Shown here: positions 34,791-44,770 of the stretch, one piece after another | How the letters are laid out: each line of letters opens with the position of its first letter | How positions within the stretch are numbered: position 1 is the first letter of the stretch | Source of the DNA: Adiantum capillus-veneris | Taxonomy: Eukaryota; Streptophyta; Polypodiopsida; Polypodiales; Pteridaceae | Direction: 5' to 3' | DNA length: 64,000 nucleotides | Assembly: GCA_014529385.2 (NCBI GenBank) | Contig: CM043943.1 | Location: forward strand, 151,794,592 to 151,858,591 | Translations under genes and position numbers: made by a program | The notes under the pieces: generated by a model | Told to the model about the DNA's origin: nothing | Database searches by the model: none | The model's input: the letters and a program-made list of their open reading frames with translations, nothing else

Positions 34791-36460
34791 CTTGAATGGC
34801 CGAAATTATTATGAAGACACCTCAGCCACCCCTGGGCTCACACCATAGGACGGCAATGTTGGAGGTCAAGGATCAAAGCGTGCACTCAGTTCCATTGGAA
34901 AATCCTATGTCCTAGGGTTTTCTTCTTCTATCTTGTGAGATCCTTGTGGCCCTACGGTGGCAATGTGAAAGCTTGTGGACCTTGGGCCATAGGGTGGCAA
35001 TGTATAAGCTCAAGAGCCATAAGTTGCCCTATATTCCATTTGGAAATCCTATGGCCCTAGAGTTTAGGGGCGACAATAGATAAGCTCCAAGACATAGCCC
35101 TATGTTCCAGTTGGAGATCCTATGGCCCTAGGGTCATGGGGTGGCAATATGTAAGCTCAAGGGCCAAAGGGTGCCACATGTCCCATATGGAGATTCTACG
35201 GCCCTAGGGCCATGGGGTGGCAATGTAAAAGCTCAATGGCCATACATTGCCTATGTTCCATTCGGAAATCCTATGGCCCTAGGGTAATGGGGCGGCAATG
35301 TATAAGCTCAAGGGCCATACATTGCCTATGTTCCATTTGGAAATCCTATGGCCCTAGGGTCATGGGTGCCACATGTCCCATATAGAGATCCTATGGCCCT
35401 AGGGCCATGGGGCTGCATTGATATTTTGGCCACCCTTCCCCGCACCCTTGAGCTTAGGGGCCTTAGGTTCTCTTATTGTATGTTGTGAGATCTTGTGGCC
35501 CTAGGGCCATAGGGTGGCAATGTATAAGCTCAAGGGCCATACATTGCCTATGTTCCATATAGAGATCCTATGGCCCTAGGGCCATGGGGCTGCATTGATA
35601 TCTTGGCCACCTTTGACATTGTGGCCATAGGTTGTCTTTTTGTATGTTTTGAAGTCTTGTGGCCCTAGGTCCATAGGGTGTCAATGCTCACACCCTTGGG
35701 CTTAGGCCCATAGGTTGTCTTTTTGTATGTTTTGAAGTCTTGTGGTCCTAGAGCCATAGGGTGTCAATGCTCATGACCTTGGGCTTAGGGCCATAGGTTG
35801 TCTTTTTGTATGTTTTTAAGTCTTGTGGCCCTAGGGCCATAGGGTGTCAATGTATAAGCTCAAGGGCCATACGTTGCCCTATGTTCCATTTGGAAATCCT
35901 ATAGCCCTAGGGTCATGGGGTTGCAATGTATAAGCTCAAGGGCCATACATTGTCCTATGTTTCATATGCCGATCCTATGGCCCTAGGGTCATGGGGTTGC
36001 AATGTATAAGCTCAAGGGCCATACATTGTCGTATGTTTCATTTGGAGATCTTATGGCCCTAGGGTCATGGGGTGCCATAAGTTGTATATATACTTGACAT
36101 GAAACTCCCTATGGCCTTAGATAGGATGTATATATACTTGACATGAAACTCCGTGAGGTGATCTCGAGGACAACCCTATGGCCTTCAGGCCTTAGGGAGC
36201 TAATATAGAGAAAATATGCTTTATACTAGCATAGAGAGCTATGGCCCTGGGGCCATAGCAAAACAATGAGGGATTTTTGGAAACAATGAGGACGCCTTGT
36301 GGTCTAGGGGCCATAGGAAGTCAATATAGATCATAGAGCATAGACAATAGAGCATAGAGCACAAAGAGATTCTTAGTAGCATAGAGGGAACCCTATGACC
36401 TTCAGGCCACAGGGTGCTTCTCATGAAACACCCACATACATACTTGTTATGCTTTATGCT
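34791..36460. repeat. Palindromic repeat array G, inverted relative to F
   Basis: Period about 95 bp: CCTATGGCCCTAGGGTCATG, GGGTGGCAATGTATAAGCTC, AAGGGCCATACATTGCC. Its reverse complement matches array F2. The last part (36,172-36,414) is the reverse complement of F1 block 29,004-29,240. Confidence 0.88.
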
Positions 36461-36521
36461 ACGTAAATCAATATAATCTGCAAGCAGTTTGTTTAACAAT
36501 TATTCTTGCAATCTTGCAGGT

Positions 36522-39500
36522 ATGGCTAAATTCAATCATGGTGATAGAGTGTGCATGTTTGTAGCGACACAAAAGGTTGCCATTGGGACTGTATTTGAAA
36601 TAAATCCAAGTGCATATTGTTCTGGCATGCTTATTGGGGAAGGCAATGTATCGGTGTCAGTTGATTTGTGTTTTGAAAAGAAAGCACTCATCCCTTTTCC
36701 AACAATGGATGCATTGACAGTGGGAGATACTTTTCATAGTATTGTGAAATGGAGTAGTGGGTTGTTGCAGCATATAAATGAGATGTAGTGCAAAGGGGCT
36801 TCTATGCATGAGGCTGACAAAGCAAAAGGAGCATTGGATGCTCAATGTAATGGAATGAGCTACAGAGAGGTTTGGAAGGATAAGAGGGTTCAACTTTGGG
36901 ATGAAAGCAAAATACATGTAGTAGCCGAAGGGGTTGTCATGTACGTGTGTCCGTTTGACTCTGCAAACTTCGGTGAGCTAGGTGAAGATAACATTGGTAT
37001 TGGTATCGAAACATTCTATGCAGATGAGGCTACTATTTTTGCAGAAGCTAGTATATGCAGCATTAATCTAGTTTGTTGGCCTATCAAGAGAGTGACAACT
37101 ATGGATGGAAAAGAATTGTTATGCTATGAGGATCTACATGCCATGCATGTGTTACAAGACACATGCATTGAATCAGCTTATTTGGTAGAGCCTATTTAAA
37201 AAAAGCGGAAATATTGCTATGTAAATAGAAAGCCAAAAATGTCAGTGAAAGCTTCTAAGAGATCCAATCAAGCATCTCTAGCATCTGTCCATCTTGTTTC
37301 AACCATAGATTGTTGTTCCAAAAGGTGTTGTCAATATGCCAATCGAGATAAGTTCATGGCTATGCGCAATGAATTTTGGGGACAGAGTTTGCAAAATAGA
37401 ACAAACTATGTGTATGATACAATCTTGACTGCATGGTGTGAGAACAAAACAACTACAAGACATGCTATGTGTTTTCTGTTAATGGCAGTGAGGTTTGCAG
37501 TAGAGCTTGGTACGAAATTCATGGAATTCCAAAAACTTCATTTTATCGTTACCGTGAACATTTTGAGAATGGGGTTAGACACTAAGTGCATGGTAATGAT
37601 GGTGTCATGAGAAAAGGAAGAGACCATACAGAAATGGGAAGGGCATTGATGCGCTCTTTTGTTGATGAAGACTCGGAGAGAATGCCACATAAGAGTAGAA
37701 CCATGGAAGATGGTACTAGGGAAACTTTCCTTGCAATACCAAACACGTACAAGCAAGTAGACATTTTACATGATGTCAATAAAACACTTGACAGTATGAG
37801 TCTCAAGCCAATGTCTAGCACGACATTCAATAGGATTTGGAATACAGAGTTTGCTAATGTGACATTGTCAAAAACAAGTGAGTTCTCCAAATGTGTTGTG
37901 TGTAGTCGGATAAAGTCTCAACTAGAGTCAACAAAGGATGACGAGATGATTGCACGTTTGAAGGATGAACGTAGAATTCACATGTTGCAACAACAAAGTT
38001 GTAGGAATGTGTACTACACCTGGCGTAAGTTCTCCTAGTTGAAAAAGGATAAGTATTTATGCATTATACATGATAAAATGGATCAAAAAAAGACAGCAAT
38101 ACCTAGGTTGCGTGTGAACTCAAAAGATTATGCGAATGCATATCAATTGCAAGTATCATTAACAGGTATGATAACACATGAACATGGTCATGGAATGTAT
38201 GGTCACTTCTCACTTAATGGTCTATGGCCTTCAGATCCCAATGCTACAATTGGTTCCCTTGCATTATGCTTACAGAATCTGGAAAGAACAGAAAACCATG
38301 GACAAAGAGATTTATGCCATGACGGTATGCCACGCAGCAATGTAACGTTATCCAATGCATTGAACTCAAGGAGAGCTCTAGACCTCCAAAACAAAATGAA
38401 GCAAGAGCGTGAGAGGAATGCATCAACAATGACACCACCGTTGGCTATCCAGGGATGTAATGAAGATATTGTACACATACAATCAACTTCCTCTCAATGT
38501 GTTGTGGATACCATATCCACTCCTGTATTTCAAAAATTGCCTGAGAATCTTTTGCTACAGCTAGATAATTGTGCAGGAGAGAATAAAAATAGATATTTGT
38601 TTGCATACTTATCCTTGTTAGTAGCAAAAGGAGTTTTCAAAACCGTGCATTTGGGATTCTTAATGGTGGGTTATACACATGAGGACATAGATGCAATGTT
38701 TAGTAGGTTCTCAGAAAGATTGCGAACAGGAATGACATTCACTTTTCCACATCTAATGGAACATTTTCAAAAATGTGAAAGCTCAGCTCCAGCACCATTT
38801 TTGATGACACAAGTTCCCGACTTTAAATCCTTTGTGCAAGGGTACATGTGTGATGGACAAGATGCTCTAGTCAGACACTCTAAGCCACTTCAATTTCGTT
38901 TCTATATGTAAGGTGAAGTCCTAGTAATGCAGTACAAAATTCATCCCAAATCACCCGATTGGATGCCAAAAGAGTTGGGAATTGAGTTGTGGAAAAAAGA
39001 TGACCAGGGAAAACCAAAATTACCAATAGGCTGTCCAGATGTGGTACCTATAGCAGACTATGTGAGAGATAGTCCGATTGTTATTCAAGGGATTAAGTCA
39101 TATCTTGAATTTTGGAAAAGATGTTCTCTATTAAAGGGAAAGGACCATGACTCCACAAAATACATGGAGCCTGTTATCACTTATTGGCAAAACATAATCA
39201 ATGATCTTGAACAACCAACCAATAAACACATTGGTGAATATACAACATTTTGGCCAAAGACTATAGGGAGTCATAGAATGCAAGAGATAGAGGAAGACAG
39301 AGATGAGTTTCAAGGATATGAAGAATTGAATGATCACTATGTTGGTCCCCAAAGTGCAAGGCCACAAGAGGCCTTTAGGCCTCAAATTGATGTAAGAAAA
39401 GGGGATCTTGTTCTTGTAAGACCCGCAGATCCTGAATATCGATATGGCTAGGAGTGGCAGAGTCAAACGTTGATGTAGACAAATCATCTCCTAACTACAA

Positions 39501-39744
39501 GAAAGTTCTGATTCAGTATTGGGCACCAAAACATCGAAAACGAAATCCCACAATCCAAGAACAGTATGAGGATTGTTGGAAAAAGAGTTGGTGCTGCAAT
39601 GTTGCTGACCCAAAGCGCTGGGAGTGTGTTGATACAATTGTATGGTCATGGACTCCAAGGGGTGGAAGAATTGCGGAAACAATCAAGATCCCATCAAATG
39701 TCATGGAGAAGGCACAGGCTAGCTTAATAGGAGAAATTGAATAG
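36522..39744 (+). pseudogene. Large transposase-like gene (Tnp1-like modules plus DDE-like core)
   Basis: About 1,070 codons. The ATG at 36,522 lies three bases after a TCTTGCAG acceptor. Two similar modules come first: residues 1-90 (VAIGTVFEINPS...IVKWSS) and 140-230 (VAEGVVMYVC...NLVCWP). Both resemble the plant Tnp1/En-Spm domain pattern. A Cys-rich part (CCSKRCCQ), then a helix-turn-helix-like GIPKTSFYRYR, precede the core. Acidic motifs are CIIHDKMDQKK, LLQLDNCAGENKNRY and VGYTHEDIDAMFSRF, the signature of a transposase-derived family (Pfam DUF7869-like, from memory). The tail has an IWLGVAESN segment. Stops occur at 36,786-36,788, 37,197-37,199, about 37,579, 38,036-38,038 and 38,909-38,911; frames shift near 37,460 and 39,450. 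Closest gene to the right TIR, so the best candidate for the element's transposase. Confidence 0.7.
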
Positions 39745-39807
39745 CATTTCATATATTGCTCATTGTTTTATTTCCCCAGCTAATGTATGATTTTATGATG
39801 TATTTTT

Positions 39808-40060
39808 AAACACCCACATAAAAATAAAAATTCTAAAAGGTGTTTCTCAACACCACCATTTTCTTGGGAATCTATCTCTTTTATGAAGTGTTTTGAAACA
39901 CCCACATAAAAGTAAAAATTTTAAAAGGTGTTTCTCAACACCACCATTTTCTTGAGAATATATCTCTTTTATGAAGTGTTTTGAAACACCCACATAAAAA
40001 TAAAAATTTTAAAAGGTGTTTCTCAACACCACCATTTTCTTGAGAATCTATCTCTTTGTC
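39808..40060 (+). repeat. 88-bp tandem repeats with TIR-like palindromes, right end
   Basis: Three copies of an 88-bp unit, each holding GGTGTTTCTCAACACC (39,839-39,854; 39,927-39,942; 40,015-40,030) followed by ACCATTTTCTTG. The palindrome arms copy the TIR start AACACCATTTT. The third copy breaks off near 40,058. They lie 80-340 bp from the right TIR. Confidence 0.85.
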
Positions 40061-40141
40061 ACATTCCCAAATTAAATGAATTTTTTCCAAATTTAATGGG
40101 AAATAGGAATCCATAGGCGTTGAAATTAGTCCCAAAGTTGT

Positions 40142-40172
40142 GGGATTTTCCCATTTCATCTAAAATGGTGTT
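40142..40172 (-). repeat. Right terminal inverted repeat
   Basis: Reverse complement begins AACACCATTTTAGAT and ends TGGGAAAATCCC, 28/31 identical to the left TIR. AGAG follows at 40,173-40,176. Confidence 0.85.
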
Positions 40173-40850
40173 AGAGAAGAACCTCTCATTTATTGCCAGC
40201 ATGAAGACGATGAATCTTGGTTGCAGGGCAAGCCACTAAGCCTCATGGAGTGCAGGAATCTTTGCCCAAATTACTTTTTAGGACAACAATTATTTTGAAT
40301 CAGCGAGACGATGCAAAAGATACATCTCGAGTGAAGCTGTTAGATTTGTAGCACAAAGGGCTAGCACAAGTATTGCTACGAAGATTCATATGACGAAAGA
40401 GGTGTATGCCAAACAACAACCAAATGGAAATCTACTTCATAGAGAAATGCTACATCTACAACATCCTAGAGAGATGTGCAGATTGGTTAGATCGCCCAAG
40501 GACTATTGGTGTTGGCCATGACCGCATTGTAGAGAAAGTGGCACCACACAATGCAAATAACCAATGTCTCCATGCAAGCATCATATAGTTCTACTTCTCA
40601 AAGAGTCAGAGACACTGATTGAATCAGCCAACCACCAAGGACAAGACTTTGCAAGCTAAGGAGAGATGCCAGACATGATGCATAGCCCAATCCTTGAGCT
40701 TGAGATAGATCTAGCACAAGCCCAAGAAAGGCTTAACAAAAAAGAGTCAAATCTTCAACAATATGACTCCTTGTATGGACCCTTTCCAGACGAGGGTGGT
40801 ACTTCGCAACAAGTACCTATAAACCAATCTCTGAGCTTAAAGTTTTGAGC
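40173..40850 (+). pseudogene. Right half of the host exon split by the giant transposon
   Basis: From g40176 the frame reads EEPLIYCQHEDDESWLQGK and on through MECRNLCPNYF, in phase with the left half ending at 13,173. A likely 1-bp shift near 40,280 continues as DNNYFESARRCKRYISSE for about 80 codons, then stops at about 40,520. A later frame (40,666-40,848) with PILELEIDLAQAQERLNKKE may be a coiled-coil tail of the same gene. The family is not recognised; it could be the 3' part of the kinase-like gene at 11.6-12.8 kb. Confidence 0.5.
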
Positions 40851-41090
40851 TTCACATAGATGACCTACTAGAAAAACTCGCACAGTCAATAACTTAAGTC
40901 TTTGAACTTAGAACTACATTTTACCCCCTCACCTCATCCTATATATTTTCTCAAAAAGCCAATGTGTTATATCATTTTTTTTGTAATCTCAGAACTACAT
41001 TTTGCCTTTTCACCTCCTCCTATCTGTATTCTCAAAAACACATTGTGTTAAATCAAACTATAATTGAAAAACTTTTTGTTAAACTTGGGT

Positions 41091-41100
41091 GGGGGGGGGG

Positions 41101-41138
<38 letters not shown>
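41091..41138. repeat. Poly-G and (GA)n microsatellite
   Basis: Thirteen G residues run into about 17 GA units. The frame reading GGGGERERER is low complexity. Confidence 0.95.
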
Positions 41139-41140
<2 letters not shown>

Positions 41141-41344
41141 TGAACATCAAGTAGCACAACATTGTATTCCAAAGTGCATTTTTACAAAAATGAGCAAAAT
41201 TTACAAAGGTGTGGTGATTACAAATCATCGTCAACTTCAAACACACCAACCATATTGTCTACTTCATCAATACGTGAGCATTCTGAGGCTATCTCCCATT
41301 CCATATCATCATCGTCGTCAAATTTTGTAGCAATAGCTTCATGC

Positions 41345-42900
41345 ATTTGGAAGACACCATAATGCTTTTGCACTACTCTTGGTGCAATGGTTTTGAGGCT
41401 TACGGATAAGTCTCATATTGTAAAAAAACATACACCAAATCAGCAACCCATTTAGGATGAAGCGGGTTTTGGTTTTTGGTATGCACAAAGCTGAATCCGA
41501 CCAATTTCTTGCGTAGCTTCTACTTGATGCAGCAACTAATGAAACCCTGATTGCAATTTGTTGAAACTCCACCATACTCTTTCCACCATACAGGTGCACT
41601 TGTTTTGGCAATGGCATTCATATGCCATGAATCCTAAAAAATACTAGATCTATTAGCATAATTAATATGTTGATGAAAAGCTATTTTTCCATCCTGATGC
41701 CCCAAGAGTTGGGAGCCCACTATTTTGAAGTCGTTCATACTTCTTCGTTGGCATATAGTTGATTCATTTGGAATTTATGATCCAATAAAAATGCCACACC
41801 ATGCAATGGTGTATGCATCTGCACCCATCGCTTGTTGACAGATGTGATTATGGAAGCTTTGTCCTTTTTTGCACCAAATCCAACATGCTCTATAATCTTG
41901 CATAATTCCTCTGCATATACTCGTAAATCCCGCTAAATATAAAAGAGTCTTTATCAACAACACACAAAAGATCTAAAAACGGCTTCACCAAAGTCACAAT
42001 CCTCTCTACATACTGCCAAAAACAAGCAAGTTGACAAACTATGCACATTGAGTAGCTGCATCCTGATAGTTGGGATACTTGTTGAGCCATGCATCCCATT
42101 GTCTATTGGCTACAGTTTTAATCAATGAAGGTTTTACTTCTTTCAAGGTGGCAAGAACATATTATGCGATAGAAAACCTTGTCGCACAAAATAGCTATAG
42201 AGTTTTATTGGACGACTTTGTTCAAACAAGAGCATACAAACATTGAGGCTCTTTGCTAATTTTACCACATGCTTTGCATCCAATAGAGTTTTCTTCATGC
42301 AAGCCATTTTACTAATGTCTTTTAGTAGCAAATTGAGATTATTCACTACACATGGAGCCCAAGTAATCTCTGGATACTTAGCTTGGATAGCCTTTCTTGC
42401 AGTCTTATAGTTGGAATCTAGATGCATTTTTTATGATGATAGCAGTCACATGCTTTTGCCCACCTGCCCTTGCTATTGCATGTTTGTACACCCTTGCTAG
42501 ATAGTCGCTCATATTCTCTTTCAATGAGGTATCAATAGCTTCTACGAACATGGACTCTCTAGGGTTGATAAGCATTAGATTGATTAATGACTTCTTCTGA
42601 CAGTGAGTACATCTATCTAGCACTATGGTGCAACTATATGCATTATAAAAGTCTACCACCGTGCGTTTGAAGATAGCTTTAGTATTGTCTTTCACTTTAT
42701 CTACATACTCAATGTGCATCTTATTGTAGTCAAGAAGCATAGAACCTTTTTTGTTTGTGCTAATCAAAGCATCTTGAAATATTGGGTTGCACATAGCATT
42801 GAATGGTAAACTGCACACCTCAAAATCTTGTGGCCAGTTTAAGTGCAACTCAAGCAACCATTGTTGTCTATCCACTGGATGATACTCTGCAAGATTTAGT
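41345..42900 (-). pseudogene. hAT-family transposase, decayed
   Basis: Minus-strand pieces in order match a plant hAT (DUF659 plus dimerisation) transposase. The DUF659-like part (42,875-42,405) has CTIVLDRCTHCQKKSLINLM and ends IIIKNAS. After a 1-bp shift comes LDSNYKTARKAIQAKYPEIT, then WAPCVVNNLNLLLKDISKM. Next are CFWQYVERIVTLVKPFLDLL (about 42,030) and, at the end, APVWWKEYGG and FVHTKNQNPLHPKWVADLVY (about 41,590-41,430), the hAT C-terminal block. The usual catalytic Asp motifs SDGWT and TDNAS read LDRCT and IKNAS, and several stops and shifts are present. Terminal repeats were not found. Confidence 0.75.
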
Positions 42901-44100
42901 TGTGCTAGGACCCGCTACTGACGTTGAAGCATGCCCATGAAGAGGAGTCCTGAGGAGAACATTGCTCATTTACTTGCGTAAACACATACTCCATTTCTTC
43001 ATTGCCAACAGACATTTCAACATCCGCAAGAACATCTTTAGAGGCACCACCCAAATATAATATCTAACCAATCCAAATTATTTTCTCATATTAAATTGAT
43101 CATTTAATGTGGGATAATAAATGGGAACAAGGGTTAGAATATAGACATGTGCTTACGGATCTATCTCAACATGGGGCCCATGGTAAAGGGGCCCAAATGA
43201 GAGATGGTCTGTGAAAGAGCAAGGTTAACTAATGGAGCTTAAAAGAACTTAGGGTAAGCTTCATTAAAGACCTCCAATGGTTAGTGTTAAAAGTCCTTTG
43301 ACCTTAGGCAAGCTAGGGCTGACCTTCAAGTGGGACCCCATCCTAAACATGCCTTTGTCCTTAGGCAAGCTAGGGCTGACCTTCAGGTGGGAACCTGACC
43401 TAAACTTGCCTTTGTCCTTAGGCAATCTAGGGATGAGATTGAGGTGGGAATTCCACCTAAGGTGTTTGTCATGCTTGATGACTAAGGTACTTAAAGTACT
43501 TGTTATACTTAATGAAGAAGGTGCTTGAGAAGCTTCCCATGCATGGGGGGTAAGGTGCTTGAGTCAAAAAGAGACCCTACAAACTTAATGAGGAAGGTGC
43601 TTGAGAAGCTTCCTATGCATGAAAGTCCCAAAGTTAGGGGAATCTTTGACCTAACCTTCTACTCACCCAAAGGCAACCCCTTTTCTCAAAAGGGCACATG
43701 GGACACATTTCAGACTCTCCCTAAGCTTAACCACATGGTGTGCTTGAATGCTATTGGTTGGGCTCAAGAGGAGTCCAATGAGCTTCTACTTCCATCCAAC
43801 AAATATCTAGATATTTTCAAGCTCTCTCTCTCTCTCTCTAAGGGGTAAGGAGTACAATTGTCAAAAGACTACCCATGTACTTGACTGCATGCTGCATGTG
43901 ATTGGCTAGGGGGAGAGGGGTCCAATGAGCTTGAAGCATGTGGAAAAGTCGAAACCTCAGTCCAAGCAAGCAAGGGGGCTACTAGGGCGATAAACACCAC
44001 ATGCACACTCATTTTGTGGATCATTCTCACTTGGTGAAAGTTGAGGAACTCCACCTCCTTCTCCAAGCTTGTGAGAAGTGAGAGCCTACATGGTTAACCC
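42901..44100 (+). other. Probable left end and leader of Gypsy A; 57-bp repeats
   Basis: The first ~120 bases may still belong to the hAT relic. From about 43,080 the sequence leads into Gypsy A gag. Three 57-bp tandem units (CCTTAGGCAAGCTAGGGCTG; 43,295-43,465) and a duplicated GTGCTTGAGAAGCTTCC phrase (about 43,522 and 43,597) are present. A 5' LTR edge could not be placed because the 3' LTR is beyond the window. Confidence 0.45.
43295..43465 (+). repeat. 57-bp tandem repeat, three copies
   Basis: Units start at 43,295, 43,352 and 43,409 with CCTTTG(A/T)CCTTAGGCAA. 57 is a multiple of three, so the frame through them stays open. Confidence 0.85.
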
Positions 44101-44770
44101 ATAGTCTTTCTCCTCGTCACTCCAAAAGGGAAGAGAGGAAGCCAAGGAAGAAAAGGTCAAGAAAGAGGTCAACCTCTTCTCCTTCTTCTTCACCTTCCCC
44201 CTCTACCGATGAAAGCTATGGCTATTCTCCTAGAGAATACAAGAGGAAAGGACATTGCAAATCTTACCCTGCATGGCGAAGGTCACAAAAGCTAAAGAAT
44301 TTCAAAGAGGGAGGAAAGAGTATCTCTTTTCTCACCTATGATGGCACCTTTGGTGCTACCGACAAAGTATTGGCCTTCATCTAGCAATTTGATGCGGCCT
44401 TTGGAGACGAGGGCTTCACAAAGTCCTCCAAGCTACACCATGTAGCTATGCACTTTCAAAAATCGGCTCTTCCATGGTGGGCTAGCCTTTGTGGAAACGG
44501 CAAAGCCCCAAAGACATGGAAAACTCTACGAGTTTCCATCATGAAGCAATTCCTTTCAAGTGATGCAAAGGAAAAAGTGCTCACCGAATGGCGGAGTTTG
44601 AGGCCTCTCTCTCATGAGTATATCCACAAATATGTGGACAAGTTTTGGGATTTACATCTCAAGGCTACTGTCTTTCAAAAGATAGACTTTGCTCAGCAAA
44701 AGCAACAATTCTGTGTGGGATTACTTGACGAGATGGCCGAGTATGTCAACTCTCAACCGCCTGGTTCTAT
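44101..44770 (+). pseudogene. Gypsy A gag, first part (interrupted by Gypsy B)
   Basis: Ty3/gypsy gag. A basic Arg/Ser-rich lead (KREERKPRKKRSRKRS) is followed by a capsid-type domain: KISFLTYDGTFGATDKV-like start, then SALPWWASLCGNGK, ISMKQFL-type helix and RSLRPLSHEYIHKYVDKFWD. A TAG stands where Gln is expected (LAFI*QFDAAF, about 44,380). The frame is cut at 44,770 within QPPGS and resumes with ISEVIHH at 61,679. Terminal CTAT (44,767-44,770) is the target duplication of Gypsy B. Confidence 0.85.

Larger units (their letters stand above)
13174..40172. mobile_element. Giant ~27-kb DNA transposon with cargo genes
   Basis: Terminal inverted repeats of 31 bp (13,174-13,204 and 40,142-40,172) match at 28 positions, both starting AACACCATTTTAGAT and ending TGGGAAAATCCC. 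A direct 4-bp duplication AGAG flanks them (13,170-13,173; 40,173-40,176). TIR-like GGTGTT...AACACC palindromes lie just inside both ends. Removing the element rejoins an open host frame. Contents: two HAD phosphatase-like genes, a ParB-motif candidate gene, a large transposase-like gene with two Tnp1-like modules, long palindromic repeat arrays, and a smaller nested transposon. The transposase-like gene lies 0.4 kb from the right end. A 4-bp duplication and DDE-like protein are compatible with Sola-type or unusual CACTA-type elements, but I cannot assign a superfamily. All its genes carry stops or frameshifts, so this copy looks inactive. Confidence 0.85.

Noticed and set aside
13686-36460. 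CRISPR-like array from regularly spaced palindromic repeats
   Set aside because: Repeats and spacers are both diverged members of one family, there are no unique spacers, no cas genes, and the DNA is eukaryotic.
13174-40172. Maverick/Polinton or Helitron identity for the giant element
   Set aside because: No protein-primed polymerase, retroviral-type integrase, capsid or Rep/helicase genes; 4-bp rather than 6-bp duplication, and inverted ends exclude Helitrons.
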